Shown one piece after another: positions 6,510 through 15,672 of a stretch of 64,000 nucleotides of DNA. The notes below the pieces were generated by a model, which was given only the letters and a program-made list of their open reading frames with translations, ran no database searches and was not told the origin of the DNA. Position numbers and translations under genes: made by a program. Within the stretch, counting starts at the first letter, position 1; each line of letters opens with the position of its first letter. Source of the DNA: GCA-020345945 sp964596985 (GTDB taxonomy: Archaea > Thermoproteota > Bathyarchaeia > RBG-16-48-13 > GCA-020345945); contig CAZQWG010000001.1 of NCBI GenBank assembly GCA_964596985.1, positions 62,001-126,000 on the forward strand. The letters run 5' to 3'.

Positions 6510-8744
6510 TTACAATGATACTCTTACTCGATATCGATCCGTAAGCTCCCTTCTCTTCGCTTTGTTCCATCCAGTAACGTTCTGATAGTATCCAGTAATT
6601 CTAGACCACCATTCCACGGTCGAAGAACCGCAGTTAGAACACTTGTCCTTGAGTCCCCCAGAGATTGAACCGCAAGAATCACACATCGTTAGATCCTTCG
6701 TGTAGGCGAAGTATCCGATCTGCGTTCCAAGTGCAATCTTCTTCGTCAATCTATAGAGAGCCTCTGGGTCAGGATTCTCCTCACCGATCCAGGCATGGAA
6801 CATGTTTCCACCATCAAGGACTGGAAAGAACTTATGCTCGATACCGATTTTCTCCCCTAGCGAGAGATGAGCTCCAACATAGGTATGAGTGCCGTTGGTA
6901 TAGTATATAGGAACGTCCCTCAACCCCTTCGGCATCATTACTCCAGCAGTATCCAGGTCTCCCTTGATCACTTGTTTACTCCGGTCACTGAATTCAGGAT
7001 TCGTCACGTCTGCGACCGCAAGCCTCTGGGCACAAGACTCGGCAGGTGTTCTGGCAAGGGCAAGCCTAACCCCATACTTTGTCTGAAGCTCCTTCAAGTA
7101 TTTCTTCATTTCAAGCAATGTTTTGATTGTAAATTTCACCGAGTCAGCACTTTCGTGGAGCTGAGCCCCTGTGTGATACTGCGCCATCTCATTGGCTCCG
7201 ACCAAACCAATCGTGTAGACCAGCCCGTTGAAGTCTACTGCCGGGGCACCGGGTTTTCCGGTCACAGGGTCCCGAGGCTTCTGCGTGGCGAAGGGAATCC
7301 TCCGGTTCTTGAGCATCAGATTCATCCAGTTTCTTTTCACCATGAAAACGCGGATACTTAGATCCATGAGTCTGAAGAGTTCCTCGAAGAGCCTCTTATC
7401 GTCACCCCCTGCCCGGTAGGCGGCTCTCGGCAGGTTCAACGAGACAACCTGCTCAGAACCCATGCTGAAGTGTTTTCCATCTACAAAGTGCATCTTCTCT
7501 TCGAAATCCGGGTCACTCCCGGGGGTCTCCACAAAGCAGTACGCACAACACTGGTAGCAAGAAACCCCTTTTCCATATCCTCTGTAGGGAGGCATCAGAT
7601 TGTCGAAGTACGGGCTTCCATGTCTTGCTGCAACCTCGTGAACCAGCAGCCAATCCTCATCGTATTCTGGCTTGAACAGATCTGGTTCTAGGCTGTTCTC
7701 AAGTTTTGGGAAATTGAATGGTTTACCCCAATAGTCTCCCTTCAAGGCAACTTCGTTGAGCGCCCTGAACATCAACCTGACTTCGTCTTCAAACTCCCCA
7801 TAGGTTTCAGGTCCGACTTTGCCACGATATACTGCTGGCTTGTCCTTCCATAGTTCCGGGACTCCTGGTGCGACTTGGATGTTGCTGAAGACTGGCTGAC
7901 CTCCTCGAGCGACATACATCTGCGTCAGTTCGAAGAACATCATCTGCATGAGTTGGCTGACCTCCTTGAACGAGAGACCAGCCATATATGGTGCCAGGAA
8001 GACCAGATAGTTGTAGAATCCTTCTCCCCCAGAGAAGTTGGTCTGCGCCGCAGCAAGAACCTTTACGGAGTGGAGCACTGCTACCTCAGGACGTTTGGCC
8101 GGTCCGGCGACAGAGGTTCTGGTTCCCAACCCGTCGGGCATAAACCCGTAGTAGAAGAAATATCGTAGATCCCAGTCTTGACAGAAAGGTCTTGTACCGA
8201 AATAGTCCAAATCATGGATGTGGAGATCACCCGAAAGATGAGCGTCGGCCACGTCCGGCGGCATGAGCAGGAGGTACTCTTCCTTGGAGGCACGGTCTGC
8301 TTTCTTTTTGTGTGCGGTCTCAGAGTTGGGTTGAAGGTTGGCGTTTTCCCTTGCCTCAAAACCGTCTCCCACATCTATCTCATAAGCGTCGTAGACTGGG
8401 CATCCAACTCGGGTCAAGATGTTTCTGTAGATCTTGTATTCGGGATTACTGATACTCTCCTCAAGGAGGACGATGTTGACTATCTCCCGAAGTAGCGGAC
8501 CGCTAACAAATTCCAGTTCCATCAGCCGGATTCTCTGTTCCACCTTTATCGCTATTTCTTCGGCCTCGTGTCTGGTGATTGGTGGTATGCCGAAGAACGT
8601 CCTCGCCAGCGTTGTTTCCTTCGTCAATTGGTTGAGTATCGCTTCTCTGTCCCAGGGGAGCAGATGGCCGTCGCTAGTGCGAACTGCCGGCATCTTCTTA
8701 CGGAGACCCAACTTCGACTTCTCTCGGATTAGGACCTCGGGCAA
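6510..8744 (-). CDS. nrdD: Anaerobic (class III) ribonucleoside-triphosphate reductase
   Basis: Glycyl-radical enzyme that reduces ribonucleotides to deoxyribonucleotides without oxygen. The 744 residues begin with an ATP-cone regulatory domain (VRTSDGHLLPWDREAI), continue through the large barrel (GDLHIHDLDYF, CYQCCAYCF), and end with a zinc site of four cysteines (CDSCGS, CSNCGSS) followed by the glycyl-radical motif RITGYYQNVTGW. The TTG start sits 2 bases past the stop codon of the upstream glutaredoxin-like gene, so the two are almost certainly translated together. The activating radical-SAM enzyme NrdG is not adjacent. It marks an organism able to make DNA anaerobically. Confidence 0.96.
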   Translation of the reverse strand: MPEVLIREKSKLGLRKKMPAVRTSDGHLLPWDREAILNQLTKETTLARTFFGIPPITRHEAEEIAIKVEQRIRLMELEFVSGPLLREIVNIVLLEESISNPEYKIYRNILTRVGCPVYDAYEIDVGDGFEARENANLQPNSETAHKKKADRASKEEYLLLMPPDVADAHLSGDLHIHDLDYFGTRPFCQDWDLRYFFYYGFMPDGLGTRTSVAGPAKRPEVAVLHSVKVLAAAQTNFSGGEGFYNYLVFLAPYMAGLSFKEVSQLMQMMFFELTQMYVARGGQPVFSNIQVAPGVPELWKDKPAVYRGKVGPETYGEFEDEVRLMFRALNEVALKGDYWGKPFNFPKLENSLEPDLFKPEYDEDWLLVHEVAARHGSPYFDNLMPPYRGYGKGVSCYQCCAYCFVETPGSDPDFEEKMHFVDGKHFSMGSEQVVSLNLPRAAYRAGGDDKRLFEELFRLMDLSIRVFMVKRNWMNLMLKNRRIPFATQKPRDPVTGKPGAPAVDFNGLVYTIGLVGANEMAQYHTGAQLHESADSVKFTIKTLLEMKKYLKELQTKYGVRLALARTPAESCAQRLAVADVTNPEFSDRSKQVIKGDLDTAGVMMPKGLRDVPIYYTNGTHTYVGAHLSLGEKIGIEHKFFPVLDGGNMFHAWIGEENPDPEALYRLTKKIALGTQIGYFAYTKDLTMCDSCGSISGGLKDKCSNCGSSTVEWWSRITGYYQNVTGWNKAKRRELTDRYRVRVSL

Positions 8745-8745
8745 A

Positions 8746-9006
8746 CTAGTTCATCTCCAAAGTTTGCTCAAGCAGCTTCTCATTCATCCTGTCTCCGACG
8801 AAGAGCTCCTCAACCATGTAGAATTTTCCAGAAACTTCCAGAGCGGGTGCTGACATAAGGTAGATGTCAGACATGATCAAATCTGACATCACGTTCGTAT
8901 CGGACAGACTCTTCTCCACGAAAGCGACTGATTTTTCTCTCAACCATTTTTTAAGCGTGGAACAATGATTACAACCAACTGATGTATAGAGAGTTATCGT
9001 ATTCAT
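8746..9006 (-). CDS. Glutaredoxin/NrdH-like thiol redox protein
   Basis: Small thioredoxin-fold protein of about 86 residues beginning MNTITLYTSVGCNHCSTLKKWL. The CNHC pair is the redox-active disulfide; SAPALEVSGKF supplies the cis-Pro position expected after the third strand. I chose the ATG at 9006, three codons inside a possible GTG start at 9015. It ends directly in front of nrdD, so it is the likely electron donor or reductant partner for that enzyme; class III reductases outside the formate-dependent group are known to use thioredoxin or glutaredoxin-like donors. Confidence 0.85.
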   Translation of the reverse strand: MNTITLYTSVGCNHCSTLKKWLREKSVAFVEKSLSDTNVMSDLIMSDIYLMSAPALEVSGKFYMVEELFVGDRMNEKLLEQTLEMN

Positions 9007-9015
9007 TAAAGTCAC

Positions 9016-9532
9016 CGAATGTCGATTAACGGAGATATTTCATGATTAAGGCTCAGATATTGCACGTATCAACGGTTGGACAGCAGATGTCTTGGCGTCA
9101 GCGACTCCAGTATTCAATAGAGTCCTATCCAAGAGTTTATGTGACACGATAATCCGATACAGATCGTCCAACTTTTAACAGTTTTGAAAAATCGCATCCG
9201 TCACAGATTGAACAATCCGTAACATATCAATCCACAATGATTACAATTATTAACAATATATTACAAGAGATGTTAAGAATATTACATGAGTTCATGTTTG
9301 GTTTTGAAACATAGTAATCACACAATTCGACAGCAATGCAGCCTCAAAACATCTCAGAGAATTTAATTGCCAAAGGGTAAATGTAAAATCCTTAAGCAGC
9401 CATCAGGATTGCAACTCCCCAATTTTGAATTCTATTGAATAGCATGACGTCTCTGAGAGCAGTATCAACCCAGAAGACGAACACGACGAATAACAGCCGA
9501 TCCAAGAGTTCTCGAGGCTTCTTTCGCTTACG
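9016..9532. other. Long intergenic stretch upstream of the nrd pair
   Basis: About 517 bases without a credible gene, between the 3' end of hypA and the 5' end of the glutaredoxin-nrdD pair (both minus). The segment 9180-9420 is much richer in A+T than its surroundings (runs such as TTAACAATATATTACAAG). The part next to 9050 holds TTAATCATGAAATATC on the minus strand, a possible promoter for the nrd pair. The length and composition suggest a regulated leader or control region, but I see no clear repeat or hairpin. Confidence 0.45.
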
Positions 9533-9943
9533 TCAAGCGCCTTCCTTGCAAGCCGCGTCTCTAGAGGACGCTACCACCTTAAGGTTTTTGATCGTGCATT
9601 CTCTCCCAGAGACGATTTCAAGATCACGGCATCCACAAACTTTGCACATCAGGAATGCAGTTGCATAGCCGAAATGATTCTCCGGTCCCTCGTACAAGAT
9701 TGGACCACGGTATCCGCACTGAGGACAATTGACTCTCGTTGAGACCGTTTCAATGTTCAGCTTTGCTTTCTCCGCAGGTGTTCCCTCAGAAAGAACCTCG
9801 AATGCAAAACGTAACTGTTCAGGATTTAAGAAAGTCAACTCTCCTATTGCAAGATTTACCTCTAAGATCTTCTCAGCAGAACGCTTTCTCGCTTCAGACA
9901 AGACGACTCTCAGAATCCTTTCGCACATCGAGAATTCGTGCAT
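9533..9943 (-). CDS. hypA: Hydrogenase/nickel metallochaperone HypA
   Basis: Delivers nickel to [NiFe] hydrogenase together with HypB. The protein (136 residues) starts MHEFSMCERI, whose Met-His-Glu N-terminus is the nickel-binding element of the family, and has the zinc site CPQCGY ... CKVCGC. The middle carries LAIGELTFLNPEQLRFAFE, typical of HypA. It is divergent from hypB across a 134-base promoter region. The cognate hydrogenase subunits are 37 kb away in this window. Confidence 0.95.
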   Translation of the reverse strand: MHEFSMCERILRVVLSEARKRSAEKILEVNLAIGELTFLNPEQLRFAFEVLSEGTPAEKAKLNIETVSTRVNCPQCGYRGPILYEGPENHFGYATAFLMCKVCGCRDLEIVSGRECTIKNLKVVASSRDAACKEGA

Positions 9944-10077
9944 CAGGAATCGATGAGTCTCTCGAATCTCCTTATTTAACTGTTGAGCTAGGAGTCAGTC
10001 CAGAAGTCGTTCAGGGAAAAGAATAAAGCTAAAATCAAGTGGGGAGGTTCACAGTTCGCTGACAAGGTGAAACAGGG
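9944..10077. promoter_or_regulatory. Divergent hypA/hypB promoter region
   Basis: The region holds a minus-strand TATA-like CAGTTAAATAAGG (9969-9981) placed for hypA and a plus-strand AAGAATAAAGCT (10019-10030) placed for hypB. Shared control of the two nickel-insertion genes is likely. Confidence 0.5.
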
Positions 10078-10764
10078 ATGGTTTCAAGAGAAGAAGACGA
10101 AGTTGTGTTACCCGATGACGATTTGATACTCGACATCGAACTCGAGGAGAATCTACTGAAGAAGAACGAGGAGCTGGCCGAAGAGAATAGTAGGAAAATA
10201 AGAAAGGCAGGCGTTAAGGCAATCGACATAATGGGGTCGATAGGTTCCGGTAAGACTTCTCTGATCGAGGCTATTGCTGAGGCTTTAAAGGAAAAGTATA
10301 GGATCGCCATGATAGCTGGAGACGTAACCACCAATATCGACGCAGAGAGAGTGAGAAGACACGGTATTAAGTCAATCCAAGTGAACACAGGCAAGGAGTG
10401 TCATCTAGACGCAAACCTGGTTCGAAAAGCTCTGGAGAAACTAGACCTATCCCAGATCGATTTGCTCCTTATCGAGAATGTGGGCAACCTGATATGTCCG
10501 ATAGAATTCGATCTTGGAGCAGACACAAGAGTAGTCGTCATAAGCGTCACCGAAGGCGAATACATGGTGCTGAAACACCCAATGATGTTCCAAGGATGCG
10601 AACTACTCGTAATCAACAAGATCGATCTAGCAGAGGCCATGGTTATCGATCCGAATAGACTCGCCGACCAAGCAAGAGAGATCAACCCGACAATCAAGGT
10701 AGTGAAGACTTGCCTTAGAGAAGGAAGAGGCATCAACGAGGTTGTGGAAGCCCTCAACTTGTAG
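10078..10764 (+). CDS. hypB: Hydrogenase nickel incorporation GTPase HypB
   Basis: GTPase that drives nickel insertion into the hydrogenase large subunit. The 228-residue protein has an acidic N-terminal extension of about 45 residues, then the P-loop GSIGSGKTS, the GDVTTNIDAERV motif, GKECHLDA with the Cys-His metal site at the dimer interface, ENVGNLICP, and the G-motif NKIDLAEA. It lacks the His-rich nickel-storage stretch of some bacterial HypB proteins; the acidic extension is unusual. A 101-residue helical protein follows 11 nt downstream and is probably co-transcribed. Confidence 0.96.
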   Translation: MVSREEDEVVLPDDDLILDIELEENLLKKNEELAEENSRKIRKAGVKAIDIMGSIGSGKTSLIEAIAEALKEKYRIAMIAGDVTTNIDAERVRRHGIKSIQVNTGKECHLDANLVRKALEKLDLSQIDLLLIENVGNLICPIEFDLGADTRVVVISVTEGEYMVLKHPMMFQGCELLVINKIDLAEAMVIDPNRLADQAREINPTIKVVKTCLREGRGINEVVEALNL

Positions 10765-10775
10765 CGTGATGACCC

Positions 10776-11081
10776 ATGTCAGAAAGTCTATTCAAGGATA
10801 TTGAGAAGATCAAAGTGAGGCTAGAACAAGCCGAGAAGAGACAAAGAGAAGCGTCGGAGAATATCTCCAGATTTCTCGCTGAGGCAAGAGATCTAGCCGT
10901 TTCCCTTAGCAACAAGGAAGACAAGCCGAAGGTTTCAAGAAAGAAATTGAAGGTTATGGCTGGTTTCGAAGAGGTAATGGAGGCGATAGGGGGCTTCGAA
11001 CACGAGAAGAGCCATCTAATAGAATCTATTGGAAAACTACTGCGGCACCTGGAAGTTGAATCTCAGGCAGTCAACAGTTGA
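10776..11081 (+). CDS. Small helical protein of unknown function in the hypB operon
   Basis: I do not recognise this 101-residue protein. It is charged and almost certainly all-helical; heptad-like stretches (IEKIKVRLEQAEKRQREA, and again toward the C-terminus) suggest a coiled coil. No cysteine or histidine cluster is present, so metal binding is unlikely. It begins 11 nt after hypB on the same strand, with ATG as start, and ends before a convergent MBL hydrolase. The position suggests a link with hydrogenase maturation, but that is only by association. Confidence 0.6.
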   Translation: MSESLFKDIEKIKVRLEQAEKRQREASENISRFLAEARDLAVSLSNKEDKPKVSRKKLKVMAGFEEVMEAIGGFEHEKSHLIESIGKLLRHLEVESQAVNS

Positions 11082-11129
11082 AGCAGCGAGATCACGGAAA
11101 GGGGGGATAGCAGCTTCCCTAGATTCGAG

Positions 11130-12011
11130 TCACCCGAACTTTAGGTCTGTCCCGACCGAGACGACCTTGAAGATCGTTGGAAGTTCCTGGAATATCCTCG
11201 CCGAGGACTTGAAGCCGGTACAATGAGCCGGTGCGAGAAGCCTAAGATTGAGCCTCCTCAACGCCCTTATGGTGGATTCTATTCGATGATCGCTGGCAGT
11301 TCTCAAATGCAGACCTCCTACTATCCCCAGCACTCTGTTCCCAGTCAGATTCTGAACGTGTTCGAAGGTATTCACGATTCCCGCGTGAGCACACCCCGAG
11401 ACAAGAATGATTCCGAGACCGCGTACGTTCACCAGCACGGCTTGCTCATCCTCGAAGAAGTCAAGTCTGAGGCGTCCTTCTCTCCGAACCTTCAAGTACT
11501 CGTTAGGAACCTCGAAGGCGGTTACACGTGGAATCTCCCCAGTTGTACAAACGCCCTCAGCTAGTTTTACGGGTTCTTCACACGTATGGAATCTTTCCTG
11601 GATCTTCTCCAGTTCAGGCCCTCTCCCAGGGAGACCAATGTACCTCAGTTTTCGTTTCGTAGAATACCTAGGTTCGAAGATTTTTGAGCTGGCAACGAAT
11701 TTGGTTCTTGAGGGCAGTGAATTAGAGATGTCCAGAATTGCCCCTGCATGATCATAATGTCCGTGGGTTATCACAACGGAGTCGATTCCGTTCAGATCAG
11801 TCTTCAGCTGCAATGAATTGTGTTTGAGAACCTGCCAGGTCTGACCGACATCGACAAGAATTCTAGCGTCTGGAGTCGAGATTAATGCCGACCAGCCATG
11901 CTCGGCTAGAAGATCACGAGAATCAACGTAATCGTTGTCTATGCAAGTGATTTTAACCGATTCAGTCGATCCTAGGGAGAAGTTCAACTGGCCTATGTTT
12001 TTCCCTGTCAT
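11130..12011 (-). CDS. MBL-fold metallo-hydrolase (COG1237-like)
   Basis: Metallo-beta-lactamase superfamily enzyme of 293 residues. The metal site HGHYDHAG lies near residue 85 and further ligands appear as SGCAHAG and GGLHL, with a closing APAHCTG. The closest family I recognise is COG1237, which includes archaeal enzymes related to 7,8-dihydropterin-6-yl-methyl-aminobenzene-ribofuranosyl 5'-phosphate synthase of methanopterin biosynthesis; the family also has members of unknown substrate, so the specific activity is left open. It converges with the hypB operon and is followed, same strand upstream, by a DUF1893 gene 25 nt away. Confidence 0.82.
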   Translation of the reverse strand: MTGKNIGQLNFSLGSTESVKITCIDNDYVDSRDLLAEHGWSALISTPDARILVDVGQTWQVLKHNSLQLKTDLNGIDSVVITHGHYDHAGAILDISNSLPSRTKFVASSKIFEPRYSTKRKLRYIGLPGRGPELEKIQERFHTCEEPVKLAEGVCTTGEIPRVTAFEVPNEYLKVRREGRLRLDFFEDEQAVLVNVRGLGIILVSGCAHAGIVNTFEHVQNLTGNRVLGIVGGLHLRTASDHRIESTIRALRRLNLRLLAPAHCTGFKSSARIFQELPTIFKVVSVGTDLKFG

Positions 12012-12036
12012 ACAGGGGGTTTCTGTAGACTGTATG

Positions 12037-12465
12037 TTATGTCTTCCGGATCACACTCAACTTTTCGGAAATCAGCCGATACCCTTCTTTGGGGTCGAAT
12101 ATATCCTTCACAAGCTTCTCAAAAGGGCAGAGATCGGTAGAATCCTTGTTCAGTATATAAGGGGTCAGCTGGCCGCAGTTATACGCTACACCGTGGATAT
12201 CGAGGATTTGCAGTGCTTTCTCACTCATTAGATCTGCGAAGACGTGTTTCGACTTCCCATAGCAGAGTAGCAAGGCCGCTGCCCGTCCCACTACCTTGTC
12301 GAGTACAAGAGCATCCCGTAGGTACGCCCCGCTCGACTCGACTGCAACCAGTAGAGGATGCATACCCTCTTCTCTACTCGAGTAGACCACAGAGTTGTTT
12401 TGAACCACCATTAGACTAAGCTTTGTACTGTGAAAGGTCTCAACAAATGCCTGAATATCAGTCAT
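12037..12465 (-). CDS. DUF1893 family protein
   Basis: A 142-residue protein of the DUF1893 family (predicted deaminase-like fold, function unknown). Family landmarks are the opening VVQNNSVVYSSREEGMHPLL, the VLDKVVGRAAALLL segment, and the cysteine-bearing DLCPFEKLVKDIFDP near the C-terminus. It sits 25 nt upstream of the MBL-fold hydrolase on the same strand, so they may form a two-gene operon. Confidence 0.8.
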   Translation of the reverse strand: MTDIQAFVETFHSTKLSLMVVQNNSVVYSSREEGMHPLLVAVESSGAYLRDALVLDKVVGRAAALLLCYGKSKHVFADLMSEKALQILDIHGVAYNCGQLTPYILNKDSTDLCPFEKLVKDIFDPKEGYRLISEKLSVIRKT

Positions 12466-12583
12466 TCGATCACGGCATCCCAGATTTACGCTTCAAACCT
12501 AATGTAGGGGGTTCAAGTCCGAAAACTGGCTTAAGGCGGATAGGACTATTCTTGGATAGCGGATATGAAGGAGAGTTGTCTAT

Positions 12584-13924
12584 CTAGGTCTTCACTGTTT
12601 CGATGAGTTTCAGGTCTCCTGTGAACGCTGCATCTAGAACCGGTCTCATATACTTCTCGATGTCACCTTTGTCTGGGTTCAACGGTATGGGCATATTCAA
12701 GAGTTTCATTCTTAGTTGTGGGTCCTTTGCTGCTTTTATCATCTTGTCCAAGTGCTCTGAAGAGGAGCCGGCAGCTTTGAGAGTGGTTGGAAACTCTAGT
12801 GATTCTGTGAAGTTGATCATACCTCTTGCGAGAGTTTCTCCGAGTTCTCGTCCCTCTTGACCCTTGATGTCCCCGTCAATGTACCCTTCCTCTTTGAATA
12901 TGGGTCCGACTGCTTTGAGTTGGTCTTGGATAGCAGGGGCAAAGAGAACGGTGTAGTAGGGGAGAAGCACGGCGCATGCTCGCCCATGGGTTAAGACATC
13001 TACTAGGGAGAAGCTCCCCAGGTGGGGACCGTTCGTTCCTCCCATCATTATGGCGTATCCTCCGAGGTCTGTGCCAATGCCTAAGGCAGTCCTAGCCTCG
13101 ATGTCGCGGGGTTCTTCCCGAGCCACTTTCAAATGTCTCACAATTAGCCTGATACCCGGAATCACTGTGTGTTTGATTTTTTCGTAGTTGTCCTTTCCGG
13201 TGGCGCCCATGAAAACCTCCCACATATGGGCGATTCCGTCAAGTCCGCCATCAAGTGTAAGATCCTTGGGTGCCCCTAGGGTTGTCTCATGGTCAAAGAC
13301 TGCCGCCTTAGGAACTATCGCTTCGTCTACTATGAGTTTCTTCTGCCCCGTGATTGGGTTGGTGATGTTAGAGTACTTCGTCAAATGAGCGGCAGAGCTG
13401 GCTGCCGTCTGAACTGCGACCACTGGAACAACGTCTCTGCCGGTTGCTTCCCTAATCTTGGTTACCATACCCGTACCGAAGTAAGGATCTATTGTGCACG
13501 CTTCATACCAGTCGACGTCTAGTACATCATTGACTTCCTTTGAGGTATAGGTTGCAAGTACACTCGCCGCTTTGCAAGCGTCAATCGTGCTTCCCCCGCC
13601 GAAGGCAACTATGCTGTCAGGTTTGTATATTGCTACCTGCAAAGCTATTCTGTACAGATCTTCGCGAGGAGCGTTAGGTCTAGCGTCGAGAACAGAGACA
13701 TGGGAAACCCTATTCGTCTCAAGCGATTCCTCGATAGTTTTGCGAGGCGCCTGAGCCCATTTATCCTTACATCCCACCAGAAGTGTGTTCTTCCCAAAGG
13801 TTTGAACAAACCTCCCGACTTGGTTCAACACGCTCTGCCCAAAAATGTACGAGCTGCCTTTCCACTCCTTCAGAATCCTACTTGCCTGTGAGATATCATC
13901 CAACCCTACCACAAACCAATTCAT
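12584..13924 (-). CDS. Iron-containing alcohol dehydrogenase
   Basis: Group III (iron-activated) NAD(P)-dependent alcohol dehydrogenase of 446 residues. The dinucleotide-binding loop FGGGSTIDACKAAS is intact, and metal ligands are visible as DGGLDGIAH and the paired histidines of GTNGPHLGSFSLVDVLTHG. The protein is longer than the typical 380 residues, mostly from insertions around residues 130-160. Substrate cannot be read from sequence; family members reduce aldehydes (butanol, lactaldehyde, 1,3-propanediol enzymes). It stands alone between the DUF1893 gene and a divergent cysS. Confidence 0.9.
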   Translation of the reverse strand: MNWFVVGLDDISQASRILKEWKGSSYIFGQSVLNQVGRFVQTFGKNTLLVGCKDKWAQAPRKTIEESLETNRVSHVSVLDARPNAPREDLYRIALQVAIYKPDSIVAFGGGSTIDACKAASVLATYTSKEVNDVLDVDWYEACTIDPYFGTGMVTKIREATGRDVVPVVAVQTAASSAAHLTKYSNITNPITGQKKLIVDEAIVPKAAVFDHETTLGAPKDLTLDGGLDGIAHMWEVFMGATGKDNYEKIKHTVIPGIRLIVRHLKVAREEPRDIEARTALGIGTDLGGYAIMMGGTNGPHLGSFSLVDVLTHGRACAVLLPYYTVLFAPAIQDQLKAVGPIFKEEGYIDGDIKGQEGRELGETLARGMINFTESLEFPTTLKAAGSSSEHLDKMIKAAKDPQLRMKLLNMPIPLNPDKGDIEKYMRPVLDAAFTGDLKLIETVKT

Positions 13925-14199
13925 ATTTACAGTTTCTTTGATACCGACGCCAGCAGAAGAAATCGTGGCTCCTTATATCATCTACTGTCAATTGTGTATC
14001 TTTATTTAAATTCATTTCAGGGAAATCATGCACTAGATGATACCTTTGGGTTTTATATCCGACAATTGAGATCCAAGTCAGAAGACGCGATCCGTAAAGC
14101 ACAATACTCAGTCCGAAGGTGTAGAAGACGAAAAATCCAGCCCTCAGCCAACCCAAGAAATAAGGATCGTGTAGACAACATCACAAGGAGGAATACCCT

Positions 14200-15630
14200 A
14201 CGAGGATATTCAACACCTTAACGAAAGAATTGGAGAAGTTCGAACCGAGAAGCGGCAAAGAGGTAAGAATGTATGTATGCGGTCCGACAGTGTACGACTA
14301 TTCCCACATCGGGCATGCAAGAACCTACATCGCCTTCGACACGATAGTAAGGTATCTGCGTCATATAGGATACAAAGTCAGGTGTATAGTCAACATCACA
14401 GATGTCGACGATAAGATAATACGCAGAGCAAACGAGATTGGCGAAGATCCATTGAAGCTGGCAAAGAAGTTCGAAGAGACCTTCCACGAAGACATGAAAG
14501 CACTGGGACTCCTAGAGGCTGAGAGATACCCAAGGGTCACCGAACACATTACTGACATAATTGAGATGGTTGAGACCCTAGTTTCCAGGGGATGCGCATA
14601 CGAAGTCGAAGGGAACATCTACTTCGACGTAACACAGGTTCCAGATTACGGGAAACTATCGAACCAATCGATAGAAGATCTCCAAGCAGGGGCCCGCGTG
14701 GAAGTAGAAGAGAACAAGAGGAATCCCATGGACTTTGCTTTGTGGAAGAGAGCGAAGGAAGGAGAACCGAGTTGGGATAGCCCATGGGGTAAAGGTAGAC
14801 CCGGATGGCATATCGAATGCTCGGCGATGTCCCGGAAATATTTGGGAAGCGAGATAGACATACACGGAGGGGCAAGGGATCTGATCTTTCCTCACCATGA
14901 AAACGAGATTGCACAATCCGAAGCCTTCTCGGGAAAGAAACCCTTTGTCAAGTACTGGATGCATACCGGATTCTTGACGATCAACGGAGAGAAGATGTCG
15001 AAATCCCTAGGTAACTTCATAACGGTTCGAGATCTCTTGAAAACCGTCGACCCAGAGGCGTTCAGACTTCTTGTCTTATCAACACATTATAGGAGTCCTA
15101 TAGACTACACCGAAGAAGCCCTTACCCAATCCACCCAGAAATTGAGAAGGTTCCATAATACTCTCGAAGCCTTGGAGTGGAGGAGATCGAAGTCGACAGA
15201 ATCAAATCAGGATTCTGCAATACGGGAATCCCTGCCAGAAGTGGAAAAAGGGAAGAAAATGTTCTATGCCGCGATGGAAGACGATTTCAATACCAGTAAG
15301 GCCATCGCAAACATCTTTACGATGGTAAGAACCGCCAACAGAGCCTTCGAGAGAGGAACCCCCGGCTCGGAGCTTGACCAGTTCGCCGAAGCCCTGAAGA
15401 CGCTCTGGGAGATCCTCGGCTTCTCCCTGAAGAATGGCGAGAAGAAAGAACTCCCTGAAAGGGCAAAGAGACTAATAAAACTCCGAGAAGAGGCTAGGAA
15501 AGCCGAGGACTGGATAAAGGCGGATCTCTTCAGAGAGAAGCTGAGAAATATGGGGATACTTGTGGAAGATACGCCGGAAGGAACAAAATGGAGAATGGAT
15601 GACCGAAGAAAACCACCACAGCAGGAGTAA
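14200..15630 (+). CDS. cysS: Cysteinyl-tRNA synthetase, probable ACG start
   Basis: Charges tRNA-Cys. Class I signatures are present: the HIGH box as YSHIGHART, the KMSKS loop EKMSKSLGN, and zinc ligands in YVCGPTVYDY, WHIECSAM and FPHHENE. The first conventional start in frame, TTG at 14230, would cut off the conserved N-terminal strand. Reading upstream gives RIFNTLTKELEKFEP, the normal beginning of the family, but no ATG, GTG or TTG precedes it before a stop at 14161. An ACG at 14200 lies 8 nt behind a perfect AAGGAGG, so I place the start there. The C-terminus has the expected DALR-like helical domain. Product certain, start inferred. Confidence 0.9.
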   Translation, partial: TRIFNTLTKELEKFEPRSGKEVRMYVCGPTVYDYSHIGHARTYIAFDTIVRYLRHIGYKVRCIVNITDVDDKIIRRANEIGEDPLKLAKKFEETFHEDMKALGLLEAERYPRVTEHITDIIEMVETLVSRGCAYEVEGNIYFDVTQVPDYGKLSNQSIEDLQAGARVEVEENKRNPMDFALWKRAKEGEPSWDSPWGKGRPGWHIECSAMSRKYLGSEIDIHGGARDLIFPHHENEIAQSEAFSGKKPFVKYWMHTGFLTINGEKMSKSLGNFITVRDLLKTVDPEAFRLLVLSTHYRSPIDYTEEALTQSTQKLRRFHNTLEALEWRRSKSTESNQDSAIRESLPEVEKGKKMFYAAMEDDFNTSKAIANIFTMVRTANRAFERGTPGSELDQFAEALKTLWEILGFSLKNGEKKELPERAKRLIKLREEARKAEDWIKADLFREKLRNMGILVEDTPEGTKWRMDDRRKPPQQE

Positions 15631-15672
15631 AAGACAGCTTACTTACTAGCAGAAGACAAAACGGCGCGGTCA

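Noticed and set aside
12505..12530. GGGGGTTCAAGTCC, which looks like a tRNA T-arm
   Set aside because: No matching 3' strand for the stem, no acceptor stem and no anticodon arm on either side.
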